A stretch of 57,279 bases of DNA from contig CAYMWA010000007.1 in NCBI GenBank assembly GCA_964393795.1, forward strand, positions 1 through 57,279. The letters are read 5' to 3'. Below the pieces are notes generated by a model that ran no database searches, had not been told where the DNA came from, and saw only the letters and a list, made by a program, of their open reading frames with translations. The translations under genes were made by a program, and so were the position numbers. Source of the DNA: Chryseosolibacter sp964393795 (GTDB taxonomy: Bacteria; Bacteroidota; Bacteroidia; Cytophagales; Cyclobacteriaceae). Shown piece after piece: positions 1 through 9,051 of the stretch. The number at the start of each line of letters is the position of its first letter. The stretch's first letter is position 1.

Positions 1-1311
1 GGTGCATCAGGTACCATTGCCAAGACGATGTCTGCATACGACATGAAGTTCAGCGATGCGATCTACGGTGTGTGTGACCGCTACGTCTGTGAACCCAGGT
101 TGATGCAGATGCTTGATCACGAGTACGTATTGCTCGCCGAAAGACTGCCGCATCGTATTGAGACGACGCGGTTTTTTGCTTTTGCGGATACCGTGGAAGC
201 ATTGAACTACGAGCGCACTAATCAGGGCCACGGGTGGATGGGTCTTCGCTTTCAGCTGCATCCGATGAGCGAACCCAACGAGTGCGTCATCCACCTGAAG
301 ATGCACGACAACGATCCGTTGCAGCAGCAGCTGAGTGTGGGCGTCATCGGGGTTAACCTGATTTACGGCTGTATGTTTATGCGGGAACCGGAAGAGATTT
401 TGATGTCACTGCTCGACGGAATTACTGGCAAACGTGTTGAAATTGATATGTTCCGGCTCTCAGGTCCCGACTTCCTGCACGTTGACAACCGGTTGATGGC
501 CTTGAAACTCGTCAAAAATGGCCTGACCAAGGCGGCGATGTTCGGGCCCAGCGGTGATGTCATGCAGCCTTCCGATGAACTCTATAAGAAAAATGTGCTC
601 GTGCTGCGCGGGCGTTTCCGACCGCCCACTGTCGTCAATGTCGATATGCTGTTGAAGTCTCGCCGGCATTTCAAGCGGGAGCAGGATGTCGAGCGGTCCA
701 GGATCGTGCTGATATCCGAACTGACGCTTAACGACCTGAGTCCGGAAGGGGAAGTGGACGAACGTGATTTCCTTCATCGCGCGGATATTATCTGCTCGCT
801 TGGACAAAATGTGTTGATCTCCAACTATTTCGAATACTACCGCCTGGTCGACTACCTCTCTCGCATTACGAAAGGAAAGAAGATCGGTATCACGATGGGC
901 ATCTATGCCCTTCAAAAGGTCTTTGAAGAGCGTACGTATGAAAAAATCAGAGGAGGCATCCTGGAATGCTTTGCTTCGCTGTTCGGTACCAACGTGAAAC
1001 TCTATATATATCCTGCACTGCGCGCTGACAATACCCTGTTCACCCTAAAGGATTTTGAAAGAGAACTTCCTGAGAACCTGAAAAGTCTCTTCCGATACCT
1101 GATTGACAACAATAAGCTCGAAGATATCAGCGACGCCAATGTGAATAATCTGCACATCTTTTCTGACAACGTGCTGGCGATGATCAAAAAAGGAGAATCG
1201 GGGTGGGAAAAATTTGTGCCGCACAAAGTGGAAGAGGCGATCAAGGAACACGGGCTCTTCGACTATCCGCACGCAGAACGCCCCTCCGATGCAAGTGCGA
1301 TCTCCGTCTAG
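1..1311 (+). CDS. conserved protein of unknown function, 5'-truncated by window edge
   Basis: The reading frame is open from base 1, so the gene begins outside the window; the first internal ATG is at 28. About 436 residues are visible, soluble, with no signal peptide or membrane segment. From memory, relatives in Bacteroidota and cyanobacteria are about 480 residues and are often labelled nicotinate-nucleotide adenylyltransferase. I see no HxGH-type nucleotidyltransferase motif in the visible part, so I do not adopt that name. The N-terminal half is rich in aromatic and acidic residues; the C-terminal half looks like an alpha/beta fold. It converges with the AGCS symporter gene across a gap of about 100 bp in which no repeat array is seen. 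The reading frame is secure; the function is unknown. Confidence 0.75.
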   Translation, partial: GASGTIAKTMSAYDMKFSDAIYGVCDRYVCEPRLMQMLDHEYVLLAERLPHRIETTRFFAFADTVEALNYERTNQGHGWMGLRFQLHPMSEPNECVIHLKMHDNDPLQQQLSVGVIGVNLIYGCMFMREPEEILMSLLDGITGKRVEIDMFRLSGPDFLHVDNRLMALKLVKNGLTKAAMFGPSGDVMQPSDELYKKNVLVLRGRFRPPTVVNVDMLLKSRRHFKREQDVERSRIVLISELTLNDLSPEGEVDERDFLHRADIICSLGQNVLISNYFEYYRLVDYLSRITKGKKIGITMGIYALQKVFEERTYEKIRGGILECFASLFGTNVKLYIYPALRADNTLFTLKDFERELPENLKSLFRYLIDNNKLEDISDANVNNLHIFSDNVLAMIKKGESGWEKFVPHKVEEAIKEHGLFDYPHAERPSDASAISV

Positions 1312-1413
1312 ACCTTCTGCGCCTCTTTGCCGGGTAAGGGTCGGCACCTGTGCCGGTCAATCAACGTAGCCAGACAATCAGCATCCGCACCATCGCACGC
1401 GCGCGGCGAAAAA

Positions 1414-2811
1414 TCAGTGCTGCACCTTTGCGCGCTTAAGGCGCTTGAAATATCGACGTGACTCTTCCTTTACACGTGGTGCCAGGACGAAAGCCGATAC
1501 CATCGTCGGAATGGCCATCAGCGCAAAAGCGATGTCGATGATGTTGATGACGTCGCGCATGGGCAGTATGGCGCCCAACAAAATCGTGAGCAAATAAATA
1601 TAGGTGTAATATCGGCCCGACGCTACCCCCATCAGAAAGGACATCGCCTTGATCCCATAGTAGCTGTATGCGAACAGCGACGTGATGGCAAAGAAGAATG
1701 CGCTGACAGACAAAAGTAGTTTTCCCATCCATCCTAATGAAGACTCGAAGGCAGCTGTTGTGAGGGTGACGCCATCCGCCGAAGACGTCTGCCAGACATC
1801 TGTGACAAGAATGGCGAGTGCGGTGAGCGTACAGACGAGGAGTGTGTCAATAGCGGGACTCAGCATTGACACCAGGCCTTCGCGAATGGGCTGAGTACTT
1901 TTGGAGGCACCGAGGGCCATTGGTGCGGTGCCGATACCGGCTTCATTTGAAAACGACGCGCGTCGTACGCCGGCAACGATTAGCCCGCCAAGCAAGCCGC
2001 CGAGCGCGGGCTCTCCTCTGAAGTTGTTGGCTGAAAATGCATCGGTGACAATCAGCCACAAATAGGTAGGAACCTTTTCTATATTGATGATCAGGATGAG
2101 CGTCACCGACACAAAATAGATCACGATCATCAGAGGCACCATGTTGCCCGCCCAGTAGCCGATGCGCCTTATTCCGCCAATGATCACGATGGCCGAAAGT
2201 ACCATGAGTAGTGCGCCTGTAATGAAATGCGCCGTGCCGATTTGGATCCCGGCAACACTGAACGTGGCCGCCATCGCCTCCGGAGAGACCACCATATTAA
2301 TAATCGTTTGGGTCAGCTGGTTGGCGGTAAAGATCGGAAAGCAGCCCACGAGACAACATACGGCAAACAGTGTGGCGAGGGGGCGCCACTTGGGTCCCAG
2401 GGCCTCACGAATCACATACATCGGTCCGCCCTGTATTTCGCCAGCGGAGTCCCTGCCGCGGTACATCACGGCCAGACTACTGGTGTAAAAATTGGTGGCC
2501 ATGCCGACAAGGGCAGTGACCCACATCCAGAAAAGCGCGCCCGGCCCTCCAATGGAAATGGCCACCGCAACGCCAGCGATATTGCCCATACCCACCGTTG
2601 ATGCCAGGGCAGTCGAGAGAGCCTGATAGGCGTTGATCTGACCGGGATCATCAGCGCTGTTGTACTTTCCCCGCAGAATATCAATGGTATGCCTCAGATA
2701 CCGGTATGGAATGAACCGCGAGTGGATGAGAAAAAATACGCCTCCGAGGATGATCAGAAACAGGACAGGCGTCCATATGGCACCGGCCAGTGATGCGATA
2801 GCTTCACTCAT
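1414..2811 (-). CDS. AGCS-family sodium:amino-acid (alanine) symporter
   Basis: A 465-residue polytopic inner-membrane protein with about 11 hydrophobic segments. Family hallmarks are visible: a glycine-rich stretch GNIAGVAVAISIGGPGALFW near residues 75-95, MATNFYTSSLAVMYRGRD, GGPMYVI, and FSNEAGIGTAPMAL in the middle. AGCS proteins import alanine or glycine with Na+. The length matches the family. The gene follows the phosphosugar mutase on the same strand, but the 139-bp gap between them is mostly a heptad repeat array, so co-transcription is uncertain. Substrate specificity cannot be read from sequence. Confidence 0.93.
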   Translation of the reverse strand: MSEAIASLAGAIWTPVLFLIILGGVFFLIHSRFIPYRYLRHTIDILRGKYNSADDPGQINAYQALSTALASTVGMGNIAGVAVAISIGGPGALFWMWVTALVGMATNFYTSSLAVMYRGRDSAGEIQGGPMYVIREALGPKWRPLATLFAVCCLVGCFPIFTANQLTQTIINMVVSPEAMAATFSVAGIQIGTAHFITGALLMVLSAIVIIGGIRRIGYWAGNMVPLMIVIYFVSVTLILIINIEKVPTYLWLIVTDAFSANNFRGEPALGGLLGGLIVAGVRRASFSNEAGIGTAPMALGASKSTQPIREGLVSMLSPAIDTLLVCTLTALAILVTDVWQTSSADGVTLTTAAFESSLGWMGKLLLSVSAFFFAITSLFAYSYYGIKAMSFLMGVASGRYYTYIYLLTILLGAILPMRDVINIIDIAFALMAIPTMVSAFVLAPRVKEESRRYFKRLKRAKVQH

Positions 2812-2813
2812 CA

Positions 2814-2925
2814 GGTTTGGTCGTTAGTCATTGGTTATTGGTCATTGGTCATTGGTCATTGGGTATTGGTCATTGGTCATTAGTCATTGGTTATTGGGCA
2901 CTAGGCATTAGGGAGTAGGTATTGA
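2814..2925. repeat. heptad tandem repeat array, unit about TCATTGG
   Basis: Sixteen consecutive 7-bp units in unbroken register, starting 3 bp from the AGCS start codon. Examples are GGTTTGG, TCGTTAG, TCATTGG (most common), TTATTGG, GTATTGG, GCACTAG and GCATTAG. The central units are nearly perfect and the outer ones decay. The array fills most of the upstream region of the AGCS gene. Confidence 0.95.
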
Positions 2926-2943
2926 GATTCGTCATTCACACTT

Positions 2944-2971
2944 CCAATTTCTAATTTCCAATTGCTAACTT
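2944..2971. repeat. short heptad array overlapping the end of the phosphosugar mutase gene
   Basis: Four 7-bp units in register: CCAATTT, CTAATTT, CCAATTG, CTAACTT. The second unit contains the mutase stop codon (TAG on the minus strand, 2951-2953), and the last units encode its final residues. Confidence 0.75.
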
Positions 2972-4675
2972 GATCGCTTCGATGCGTGCTTCCAGTTCAC
3001 GGTCTATGTGATCAAATTCTTTGGCAGAGGAAAGGGGGGCATGCACGGCGATATAGAACTTTATTTTTGGTTCTGTACCCGATGGGCGCACGGACACTTT
3101 TGACCCGTCTTCAAGGAAAAACTGGAGCACATCGGAGACGGGAAAATCGAGTTTTGTTTTTGCCCCGGAAGTGAGATCGGTCTCTTCGAGCGACTTGTAG
3201 TCGCGCATCCGGACCATTTTGCTTCCGTTAATTTCCGATGGGGGATTGTTCCTGAACTTCTCCATCATGGCCTTGATCTCCTGTTCACCCTGCTGGCCTT
3301 TTTTTGTAAGCGTGGCCAGGTGTTCCTTAAAGAAGCCATATTCAACATACATGTCGATCAGCCAGTCGTACAACGACTTTTTTCTTTCAGCACTGGCGGC
3401 GGCCATTGCCGCAAAGAAAGCGCAGGCGGACACCGCATCCTTGTCGCGGACAAAGTCGCCGACCATGTATCCGTAGCTTTCCTCACCTGCCGCGATGAAA
3501 CGTTCACGGCCCTCCAACTGGCCCATCAGTGCCGCGATGTATTTGAAGCCAGTGAGTGTGTTGTAGCAGGCAATGCCCATGGCTTCCGCCATCGTGTCGA
3601 CGAGTTCCGTGGTGACAATGGTTTTGGCCACGTAAGCATTCTCGGTGCTTTCAAGGTTTTTGAGAATGAAGTACATCATCAGGCTGAACGCCTGATTTCC
3701 GTTGAGCAGAATAAATTCTCCGTCGGCCTTGCGTACGCCAATGCCGACGCGATCGGTGTCAGGGTCCGTTGCCATCACCATGGTAGCGTCCACTTCCTTG
3801 CCTTTGTTGATCACCATTTCCATGGCCGACTGCTCTTCCGGGTTTGGCGACTGCACAGTGGGAAAATTTCCGTCCGGCTTCTCCTGGGCTGCCACGACGT
3901 GCAAGTTCGTGAAGCCGAGGCGCCTCAGACACTCCGGCACCATCGTAATGCCTGCGCCATGGAGACTGGAGTAAACCAGTGGTATATCTTTGTATTTCGC
4001 GATGGTGGCCTTGTTGGGGATCAGTTTTTCTACTTCGGCATAGTAGGCGTCTTCCACCTCCGGGCCGATCGTGTGGATACGTGTTTGGTCTGCGTTGAAG
4101 TTGATCAGGTCAAAGGAAGAGATCTTTTTGACTTCCGAGATGATGTTCTTGTCATGCGGCGGAACTACTTGCGCACCATCGTTCCAGTACACCTTGAATC
4201 CGTTGTATTCCTTTGGATTATGTGAGGCGGTGATGACGATGCCCGAATCACATTTCAAATAGCGTATGGCAAATGAAAGCAGCGGAGTTGGGCGCAGTTC
4301 TGAAAACAGGTGAACGTGAATGCCATTCGCGGAGAGCACGTCAGCGGCGACCCTGGCGAAAAAACCACTGTTGTTGCGGCTATCATGCGCAATGGCAACG
4401 CGTATGTCCTTCGTACCATGTGTCTGCTTCAGGTAATTGGCGAGGCCTTGCGTAGCGGTACCCACGGTATAGCGGTTCATGCAGTTCGACCCCGGCCCCA
4501 TGACACCCCGCAGGCCGCCTGTGCCGAATTCAAGGTCCTTATAAAAACTGTCGACCAGCGTCTTTGAATCTTCGTCGCTTAGGAGGGAAGCCACCTGCTC
4601 TTTTGTTTTTGAATCGATGACCGGACTGTTCAGCCATTCGTTTGCTTTCTTTTGAACCTGTTCTATTAGCGACAT
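2951..4675 (-). CDS. phosphoglucomutase/phosphomannomutase family protein
   Basis: A 574-residue cytoplasmic alpha-D-phosphohexomutase that interconverts hexose 1- and 6-phosphates. All four family motifs are present: the phosphoserine loop TASHNPKEYNG with Ser151, the metal loop ATDPDTDRVG, the sugar-binding loop GEESYG, and the phosphate-binding RPSGTEPKIK near the C-terminus. The length fits the longer PGM/PMM subgroup common in Bacteroidota. Whether it prefers glucose, mannose or another sugar phosphate is not readable. Its last codons lie inside a small heptad repeat. Confidence 0.95.
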   Translation of the reverse strand: MSLIEQVQKKANEWLNSPVIDSKTKEQVASLLSDEDSKTLVDSFYKDLEFGTGGLRGVMGPGSNCMNRYTVGTATQGLANYLKQTHGTKDIRVAIAHDSRNNSGFFARVAADVLSANGIHVHLFSELRPTPLLSFAIRYLKCDSGIVITASHNPKEYNGFKVYWNDGAQVVPPHDKNIISEVKKISSFDLINFNADQTRIHTIGPEVEDAYYAEVEKLIPNKATIAKYKDIPLVYSSLHGAGITMVPECLRRLGFTNLHVVAAQEKPDGNFPTVQSPNPEEQSAMEMVINKGKEVDATMVMATDPDTDRVGIGVRKADGEFILLNGNQAFSLMMYFILKNLESTENAYVAKTIVTTELVDTMAEAMGIACYNTLTGFKYIAALMGQLEGRERFIAAGEESYGYMVGDFVRDKDAVSACAFFAAMAAASAERKKSLYDWLIDMYVEYGFFKEHLATLTKKGQQGEQEIKAMMEKFRNNPPSEINGSKMVRMRDYKSLEETDLTSGAKTKLDFPVSDVLQFFLEDGSKVSVRPSGTEPKIKFYIAVHAPLSSAKEFDHIDRELEARIEAIKLAIGN

Positions 4676-5010
4676 ATGTTAGAAAAAAATAGGATGAAAC
4701 GATTTGTATGTTAAGCTTCCAGCGTGGCACCAGTCTCGCACCATTCTTTGAATCGCCTGCAGGACGACCCCTGTGATACCGGTGACAAGCGGTCCCAATA
4801 TTACAAATTTCCACGCAAAGCCTGTTCCACGGCAGGGTGTTGAAATGGCCGGCACCAAACGTATGCGCGTCGTTGTTTCAACGAACCCAAGAATAAGATT
4901 GGATCAGCCTGAGCGGGTGTCAATGGATCTACAGCAAATAATAGTGCCGGCTTTTGCGGTATGCCTTTTGTTATTCCATTAATTCTCTAATATTTACAAA
5001 AAAAAGTCGT
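4676..5010. other. 335-bp divergent intergenic region
   Basis: This separates the start of the phosphosugar mutase gene (minus) from the small coiled-coil gene (plus), so it must hold promoters in both directions. I find no exact TAnnTTTG box on either strand, no strong hairpin and no heptad array. Short open frames here (for example 4773-4982) have no recognisable protein character. Confidence 0.6.
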
Positions 5011-5376
5011 ATGAACTTAAAGGAACTTGATGCGGAGCTTCGCGAAATCGAAAGAACCAAGGCTGAACTGGACAAACTGGACTACAGCAATCCAAAATAC
5101 GATGATCTCGAGGAGAAACTACACGATCTGGAGGACGACCTTCAGGAAAAGCATGGAGACTATCTGGAAGAAGCACTGCAGGCTGTTCACGACGATGTCT
5201 GTCCTGAGAATGACGTGCTGATGCCCATCGCCTACCTCGGAAAGGGTGTGCCGGTGGAGACTGACAAATTCCCGGGCAAGGATACACGCCTCATTCTGGT
5301 AACCAATCCACCGCGGCTGATCCTGACTGTTGGTACCGAGAAACGGGAGGTTGTCTGGACCGCTGGTGAGGGGTGA
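5011..5376 (+). CDS. small coiled-coil conserved hypothetical protein
   Basis: A 121-residue soluble protein. Residues 1-55 are strongly charged and heptad-like (repeated E/K/L with LKELDAELREIERTK), predicting an alpha-helical coiled coil. Residues 65-121 look like a small beta domain (VLMPIAYLGKGVPVE, LILTVGTEKREVVW). I start it at the ATG at 5011, where the charged helix begins; the frame extends upstream to 4954, but that extension has no protein character. No domain family recognised. It converges with trpS. Confidence 0.75.
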   Translation: MNLKELDAELREIERTKAELDKLDYSNPKYDDLEEKLHDLEDDLQEKHGDYLEEALQAVHDDVCPENDVLMPIAYLGKGVPVETDKFPGKDTRLILVTNPPRLILTVGTEKREVVWTAGEG

Positions 5377-5399
5377 GTTGAAAGGGATTTCAGGGGCCA

Positions 5400-5431
5400 C
5401 TTACAACTTACAACTTAAAACTTACAACTTA
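5400..5431. repeat. heptad tandem repeat array, unit CTTACAA
   Basis: Units CTTACAA, CTTACAA, CTTAAAA, CTTACAA and then CTTAgcc, in register. The last unit contains the trpS stop codon (TAA on the minus strand, 5429-5431), so the array abuts the gene end exactly. It lies in a convergent gap. Confidence 0.9.
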
Positions 5432-6400
5432 GCCGAAGCCTAGTTTTTTTCTGACGCGTTGGAGTACTTCGTGTGCGATGATGCGTGCTCTTGCTTCTCC
5501 CTGTTCGAGTTTTTGTTCGAGTGCCTCCAGGTTGCTCATGTAGAAGTCGAATGCCTCGCGTTCTTTGGCGAAGCGCCGGAGTAACAGCTCAAACAGTTCT
5601 TGTTTCGCGTGGCCGTAGCCATAGTTTCCGGCGAGATATTTTTCGCGCATCGCCTTTTGTTCTTCTTCGGTGGCCACGAGGGTGTAAATAGCGAACACGT
5701 TGTCGGTGTCCGGATTTTTCGGTTCTTCGAGCGGAGTGCTATCGGTCACAATGGAGAGCACTTGCTTGCGCAGTTCTTTTTCGGGTAGGAAAATATCAAT
5801 GATATTGCCGTATGACTTGCTCATTTTCTGACCATCGGTTCCCGGGATGGTCATGACCTGTTCTTCAATTCTGGATTCGGGAACGACGAACGTTTCGCCG
5901 TACTGATTGTTAAACGAAGAGGCGATGTCACGTGCAATCTCGACGTGTTGGCGCTGATCCTTTCCCACGGGGACGAACTCGGCATCGTACAGGATGATGT
6001 CGGCCGTCATCAAGACAGGATAGGTGAAGAGCCCGGCGTTGACATCGGCGAGCCGCTCCGACTTATCCTTAAAGGAGTGTGCGTTCGCGAGCATGGGGAA
6101 CGGCGTGATGCAGTTGAGGTACCACGCGAGCTCGCAAACTTCCGGAATCCGCGATTGGCGGTAGAGCAGGTTCTTATCCGTGTCAAAACCAAAGGCCAGC
6201 CACGCTGCCGCTACGGCGCGAACGTTGTCGATACGCGTGTCGGCATCTTTGATCGTTGTGAGTGAGTGGAGGTCGGCAATAAAGAAAAGCGACTCATTGC
6301 CGGATTGTTGAGATAGTTTTATGGCGGGTATGATAGCCCCGAGTAAGTTCCCCAGGTGCGGACGCCCACTACTCTGGATTCCTGTTAAAATTCTTGACAT
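5429..6400 (-). CDS. trpS: tryptophanyl-tRNA synthetase
   Basis: A 323-residue class I aminoacyl-tRNA synthetase charging tRNA-Trp. The N-terminal ATP-binding HIGH-type motif appears as PHLGN (about residues 14-18) after the typical TGIQSSG opening. The KMSKS loop is intact as GQKMSKSYGN. Length matches bacterial TrpRS. The gene stands alone on the minus strand, divergent from the DUF1573 gene and convergent with the coiled-coil gene. Confidence 0.97.
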   Translation of the reverse strand: MSRILTGIQSSGRPHLGNLLGAIIPAIKLSQQSGNESLFFIADLHSLTTIKDADTRIDNVRAVAAAWLAFGFDTDKNLLYRQSRIPEVCELAWYLNCITPFPMLANAHSFKDKSERLADVNAGLFTYPVLMTADIILYDAEFVPVGKDQRQHVEIARDIASSFNNQYGETFVVPESRIEEQVMTIPGTDGQKMSKSYGNIIDIFLPEKELRKQVLSIVTDSTPLEEPKNPDTDNVFAIYTLVATEEEQKAMREKYLAGNYGYGHAKQELFELLLRRFAKEREAFDFYMSNLEALEQKLEQGEARARIIAHEVLQRVRKKLGFG

Positions 6401-6491
6401 AATCCTGCAAAGAAAATAAAATGTAGGCTCAAGCGGTAATGCACCGCGACATATTCATCGAAGCGGCAAAATTAAATGTCGTAGGATTCGT

Positions 6492-6499
6492 TAATTTTG
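6492..6499 (+). promoter_or_regulatory. candidate Bacteroidota -7 box (TAATTTTG)
   Basis: TAATTTTG matches the Bacteroidota TAnnTTTG -7 consensus and lies 17 bp before the chosen DUF1573 start codon. No convincing TTTG -33 element is seen at the usual spacing, so confidence is limited. It would give a very short leader. Confidence 0.4.
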
Positions 6500-6516
6500 T
6501 GTCAAATAACGCATCT

Positions 6517-7596
6517 ATGAAAAGAACGGTCTTTGTGTTGCTGTTTCTGTCCGTTTTCGCAATGACGCTCGCCCAGCAGGCGCAGCAACTCAAATTTCGG
6601 GAAGAGACACACGATTTTGGATTGGTGGAGGAGAACAACGGTCCCGTTACCCACGAATTTGTGTTTACCAACGAAAGCCCACGCCCGGTGAAGATTGTGC
6701 GGGTGCAAGCCTCGTGCGGATGTACGACTCCGGGCTGGTCCAAAGAAGTCATCGCTCCCGGTGGTGAAGGTTACATCCAGGCCAGCTATGACCCGAAGGG
6801 ACGCCCGGGATTTTTCTCAAAATCGCTCACGGTCACAACCGACCTTGGCACGGAGACCATTACCCTGCACATCAAGGGTGAGGTCACAAACAGCGAGAAA
6901 CCAACGGCCGCGGACTACCCCGTTTCAATGGGAAACATGCGGATGAAGGTCGGATCGTTTAACATGGGAAGGGTATATGTGAAAGACGAAAGTGTCGTCC
7001 GGGAATTTCCGTTTATCAATGGTGGCGAAAGTCCGCTTAATTTTACGGGCAAGTTTGTGCATCCACCGTATATCAACGTGGATGTTGACCCCAGAACGGT
7101 CCAACCGGGTGCGCGGGGCGTGGTAAGAATCAGCTACAACGGCGGTCTGAAGAATCAGTACGGCTTCCAGTCTGATAATGTGGAAATTGAGACCGATGAT
7201 GCAAGCGATCCGGTCAAATCATTTTCTGTCTACGCGACATTGGAAGACTTTTTCCCAGAGATGACGCCGGCTGAACTGGCCAGGGCACCGCGGCTGACAT
7301 TCGATTCGTACACGCTTGATTTTGGCAACATTCAGGGAGATGCTGGAACGGTACGAGAAGTGTTGTTTACGAATACCGGCCGCCAGGAGCTTGTGCTGAA
7401 ATCCATTCAGCCTAACTGTTCATGCATCACCGCATCCGTGGAAAAAACATCACTGAAACCGGGGGAAAGCAGCATTCTGAAAATCACCTTTCATCCGCTG
7501 GACCGCCTCGGCACGCAGAACAAGGCGATCTCATTTTACTCCAATGACCCCAAAAATCCCGTACAGCGATTGACGTTCACCGCGTATGTGCAGTAG
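6517..7596 (+). CDS. secreted DUF1573 two-domain protein
   Basis: 359 residues. I place the start at the ATG at 6517, which opens a clean signal peptide (MKRTVFVLLFLSVFAMTLAQ); an upstream in-frame ATG at 6439 would put non-signal residues in front. Two DUF1573-type beta-sandwich domains are seen, around residues 25-110 and 255-359. Each has the typical pattern of HDFG or LDFGNIQ, a FTN turn, and a CGCT or CSCI cysteine pair followed by LKPGE-like text. A middle beta region links them. DUF1573 proteins are ASH-like periplasmic or surface proteins common in Bacteroidota; no enzymatic role is established. Confidence 0.9.
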   Translation: MKRTVFVLLFLSVFAMTLAQQAQQLKFREETHDFGLVEENNGPVTHEFVFTNESPRPVKIVRVQASCGCTTPGWSKEVIAPGGEGYIQASYDPKGRPGFFSKSLTVTTDLGTETITLHIKGEVTNSEKPTAADYPVSMGNMRMKVGSFNMGRVYVKDESVVREFPFINGGESPLNFTGKFVHPPYINVDVDPRTVQPGARGVVRISYNGGLKNQYGFQSDNVEIETDDASDPVKSFSVYATLEDFFPEMTPAELARAPRLTFDSYTLDFGNIQGDAGTVREVLFTNTGRQELVLKSIQPNCSCITASVEKTSLKPGESSILKITFHPLDRLGTQNKAISFYSNDPKNPVQRLTFTAYVQ

Positions 7597-7609
7597 TGAG
7601 CGTGAGACG

Positions 7610-7693
7610 TCAGTGGTCAGTGGTCAGTGGTGAGTGGTGAGTTGACGACTCACGACTCACGACTCACGACTCACGACTCACGATTCACGATTC
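7610..7693. repeat. heptad tandem repeat array with a mid-array unit switch
   Basis: Twelve 7-bp units in one unbroken register: three TCAGTGG, TGAGTGG, TGAGTTG, then five ACGACTC and two ACGATTC. The unit changes in the middle without losing phase. GAGT in the first half pairs with ACTC in the second, so the transcript could fold back. The array ends at the gcdH stop codon in a convergent gap. Confidence 0.95.
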
Positions 7694-8912
7694 ACGAGAA
7701 CGCCGGGATCCCTGTGATCTCATTCCCCAATATCAGCAGGTGAATATCATGTGTTCCTTCGTAGGTGATGACCGATTCCAGGTTCATCATATGCCGCATG
7801 ATGGAAAATTCTCCTGTAATGCCCATCGCGCCGTGGACCTGGCGCGCCTCGCGGGCGATGTCGAGCGCCATGTGCACGTTGTTCCTTTTCGCCAGGGAAA
7901 TTTGAGCGCTTGTTGCTTTGCCTTCGTTCATCAGTACCCCCAGGCGCCAGTTGAGTAACTGCGCTTTGGTGATTTCTGTGAGCATTTCGGCCAGTTTTTT
8001 CTGAACGAGCTGAAAGGAGGCGATCGGTTTTCCAAACTGGATTCGCTCCAGTGCATAGCGCCGCGCTGACTCGTAGCAATCCATGGCGGCCCCCGTTGCG
8101 CCCCAGGCAATGCCATAGCGGGCCGAGTCGAGACACATCAACGGTGCGCCCAACCCATTCTTGCCAGGTAGCAGGTTTTCTTTCGGGACTTTAACATTAT
8201 CAAACACCAGCTCACCCGTTGTGCTTGCACGCAGCGACCACTTGCCATGCGTTTCCGGCGTGGAGAATCCTTCAAATCCCCGTTCGACGATAAGCCCATG
8301 TACCCGCCCTTGCTCGTTCTTCGCCCACACCACGGCTACATCCGCTTTTGGCGAATTGGAGATCCACATCTTCGAGCCGTTGAGTAAATAGTGGTCACCC
8401 ATATCCCGAAAGTTAGTGACCATACCGCCTGGATTCGAACCGAAATCGGGTTCCGTAAGTCCAAAGCATCCCAGCCATTCGCCGGAGCCGAGTTTGGGCA
8501 AGAACTTCTTGCGCTGTTCTTCACTGCCAAATGTGTAGATCGGGTACATGACGAGCGATCCCTGGACGGAAGCCGTCGAGCGCATTCCTGAATCGCCGCG
8601 TTCAATCTCCTGCATGATGAGGCCATAGCTGATGTAGTCAAGACCTCCGCCACCATATTCGGTCGGAAGGGTAGGGCCAAACGCACCGATACCCCCGAAC
8701 TTCCTGACAATCTCTTGAGGAAAATGTGCACGCTGCGCCCAGTCTTCGATAAACGGCGTTATTTCCTTCTTTACAAAATTGCGCATAGCGTCACGCACGA
8801 GCGTTTGCTCCTCTGTCAACATTGCGTCGACTTGATAAAAATCGGGATGATGGAAGACGTCCTGCGTGGGTGCTTTTCTTGTCTTCATTTTGGCTTCCTG
8901 TTGAGCGGGCAT
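7692..8912 (-). CDS. glutaryl-CoA dehydrogenase-type acyl-CoA dehydrogenase
   Basis: 406 residues (a start at 8888 giving MKTRKAP is also possible). An FAD-dependent dehydrogenase expected to oxidise and decarboxylate glutaryl-CoA to crotonyl-CoA in lysine/tryptophan breakdown. Family features: GCFGLTEPDFGSNPGGM flavin loop, SKMWISNSPKADVAVVWAK, RIQFGKPIASFQLVQKKLA, QVHGAMGITGEF, and the catalytic base region TYEGTHDIH with Glu385, the position used by glutaryl-CoA dehydrogenases. Length matches mature GCDH. No other lysine-degradation gene is adjacent. Confidence 0.9.
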   Translation of the reverse strand: MPAQQEAKMKTRKAPTQDVFHHPDFYQVDAMLTEEQTLVRDAMRNFVKKEITPFIEDWAQRAHFPQEIVRKFGGIGAFGPTLPTEYGGGGLDYISYGLIMQEIERGDSGMRSTASVQGSLVMYPIYTFGSEEQRKKFLPKLGSGEWLGCFGLTEPDFGSNPGGMVTNFRDMGDHYLLNGSKMWISNSPKADVAVVWAKNEQGRVHGLIVERGFEGFSTPETHGKWSLRASTTGELVFDNVKVPKENLLPGKNGLGAPLMCLDSARYGIAWGATGAAMDCYESARRYALERIQFGKPIASFQLVQKKLAEMLTEITKAQLLNWRLGVLMNEGKATSAQISLAKRNNVHMALDIAREARQVHGAMGITGEFSIMRHMMNLESVITYEGTHDIHLLILGNEITGIPAFS

Positions 8913-9051
8913 ATTTGTTTGGAGTTGATGGACGACTGCGTTTCGGTAAAGTTACTCATTTTCCGGCCTTTAGCGATCGGCGTTTGGCCGTTATCGCAAT
9001 ACGTCGCAATTTGCCCGGCAATCCAAGGGAATCGTCAACGAACAACCGGCC

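Noticed and set aside
1..1311. Nicotinate-nucleotide adenylyltransferase
   Set aside because: No nucleotidyltransferase HxGH signature can be seen in the visible part.
3320..4225. 301-codon open frame antisense to the phosphosugar mutase
   Set aside because: It is the shadow of a confidently identified gene, rich in His/Arg/Val with no domain.
4773..4982. Short open frame in the 335-bp gap
   Set aside because: No protein character, no promoter or conserved motif, and it overlaps the coding start region of the next gene.
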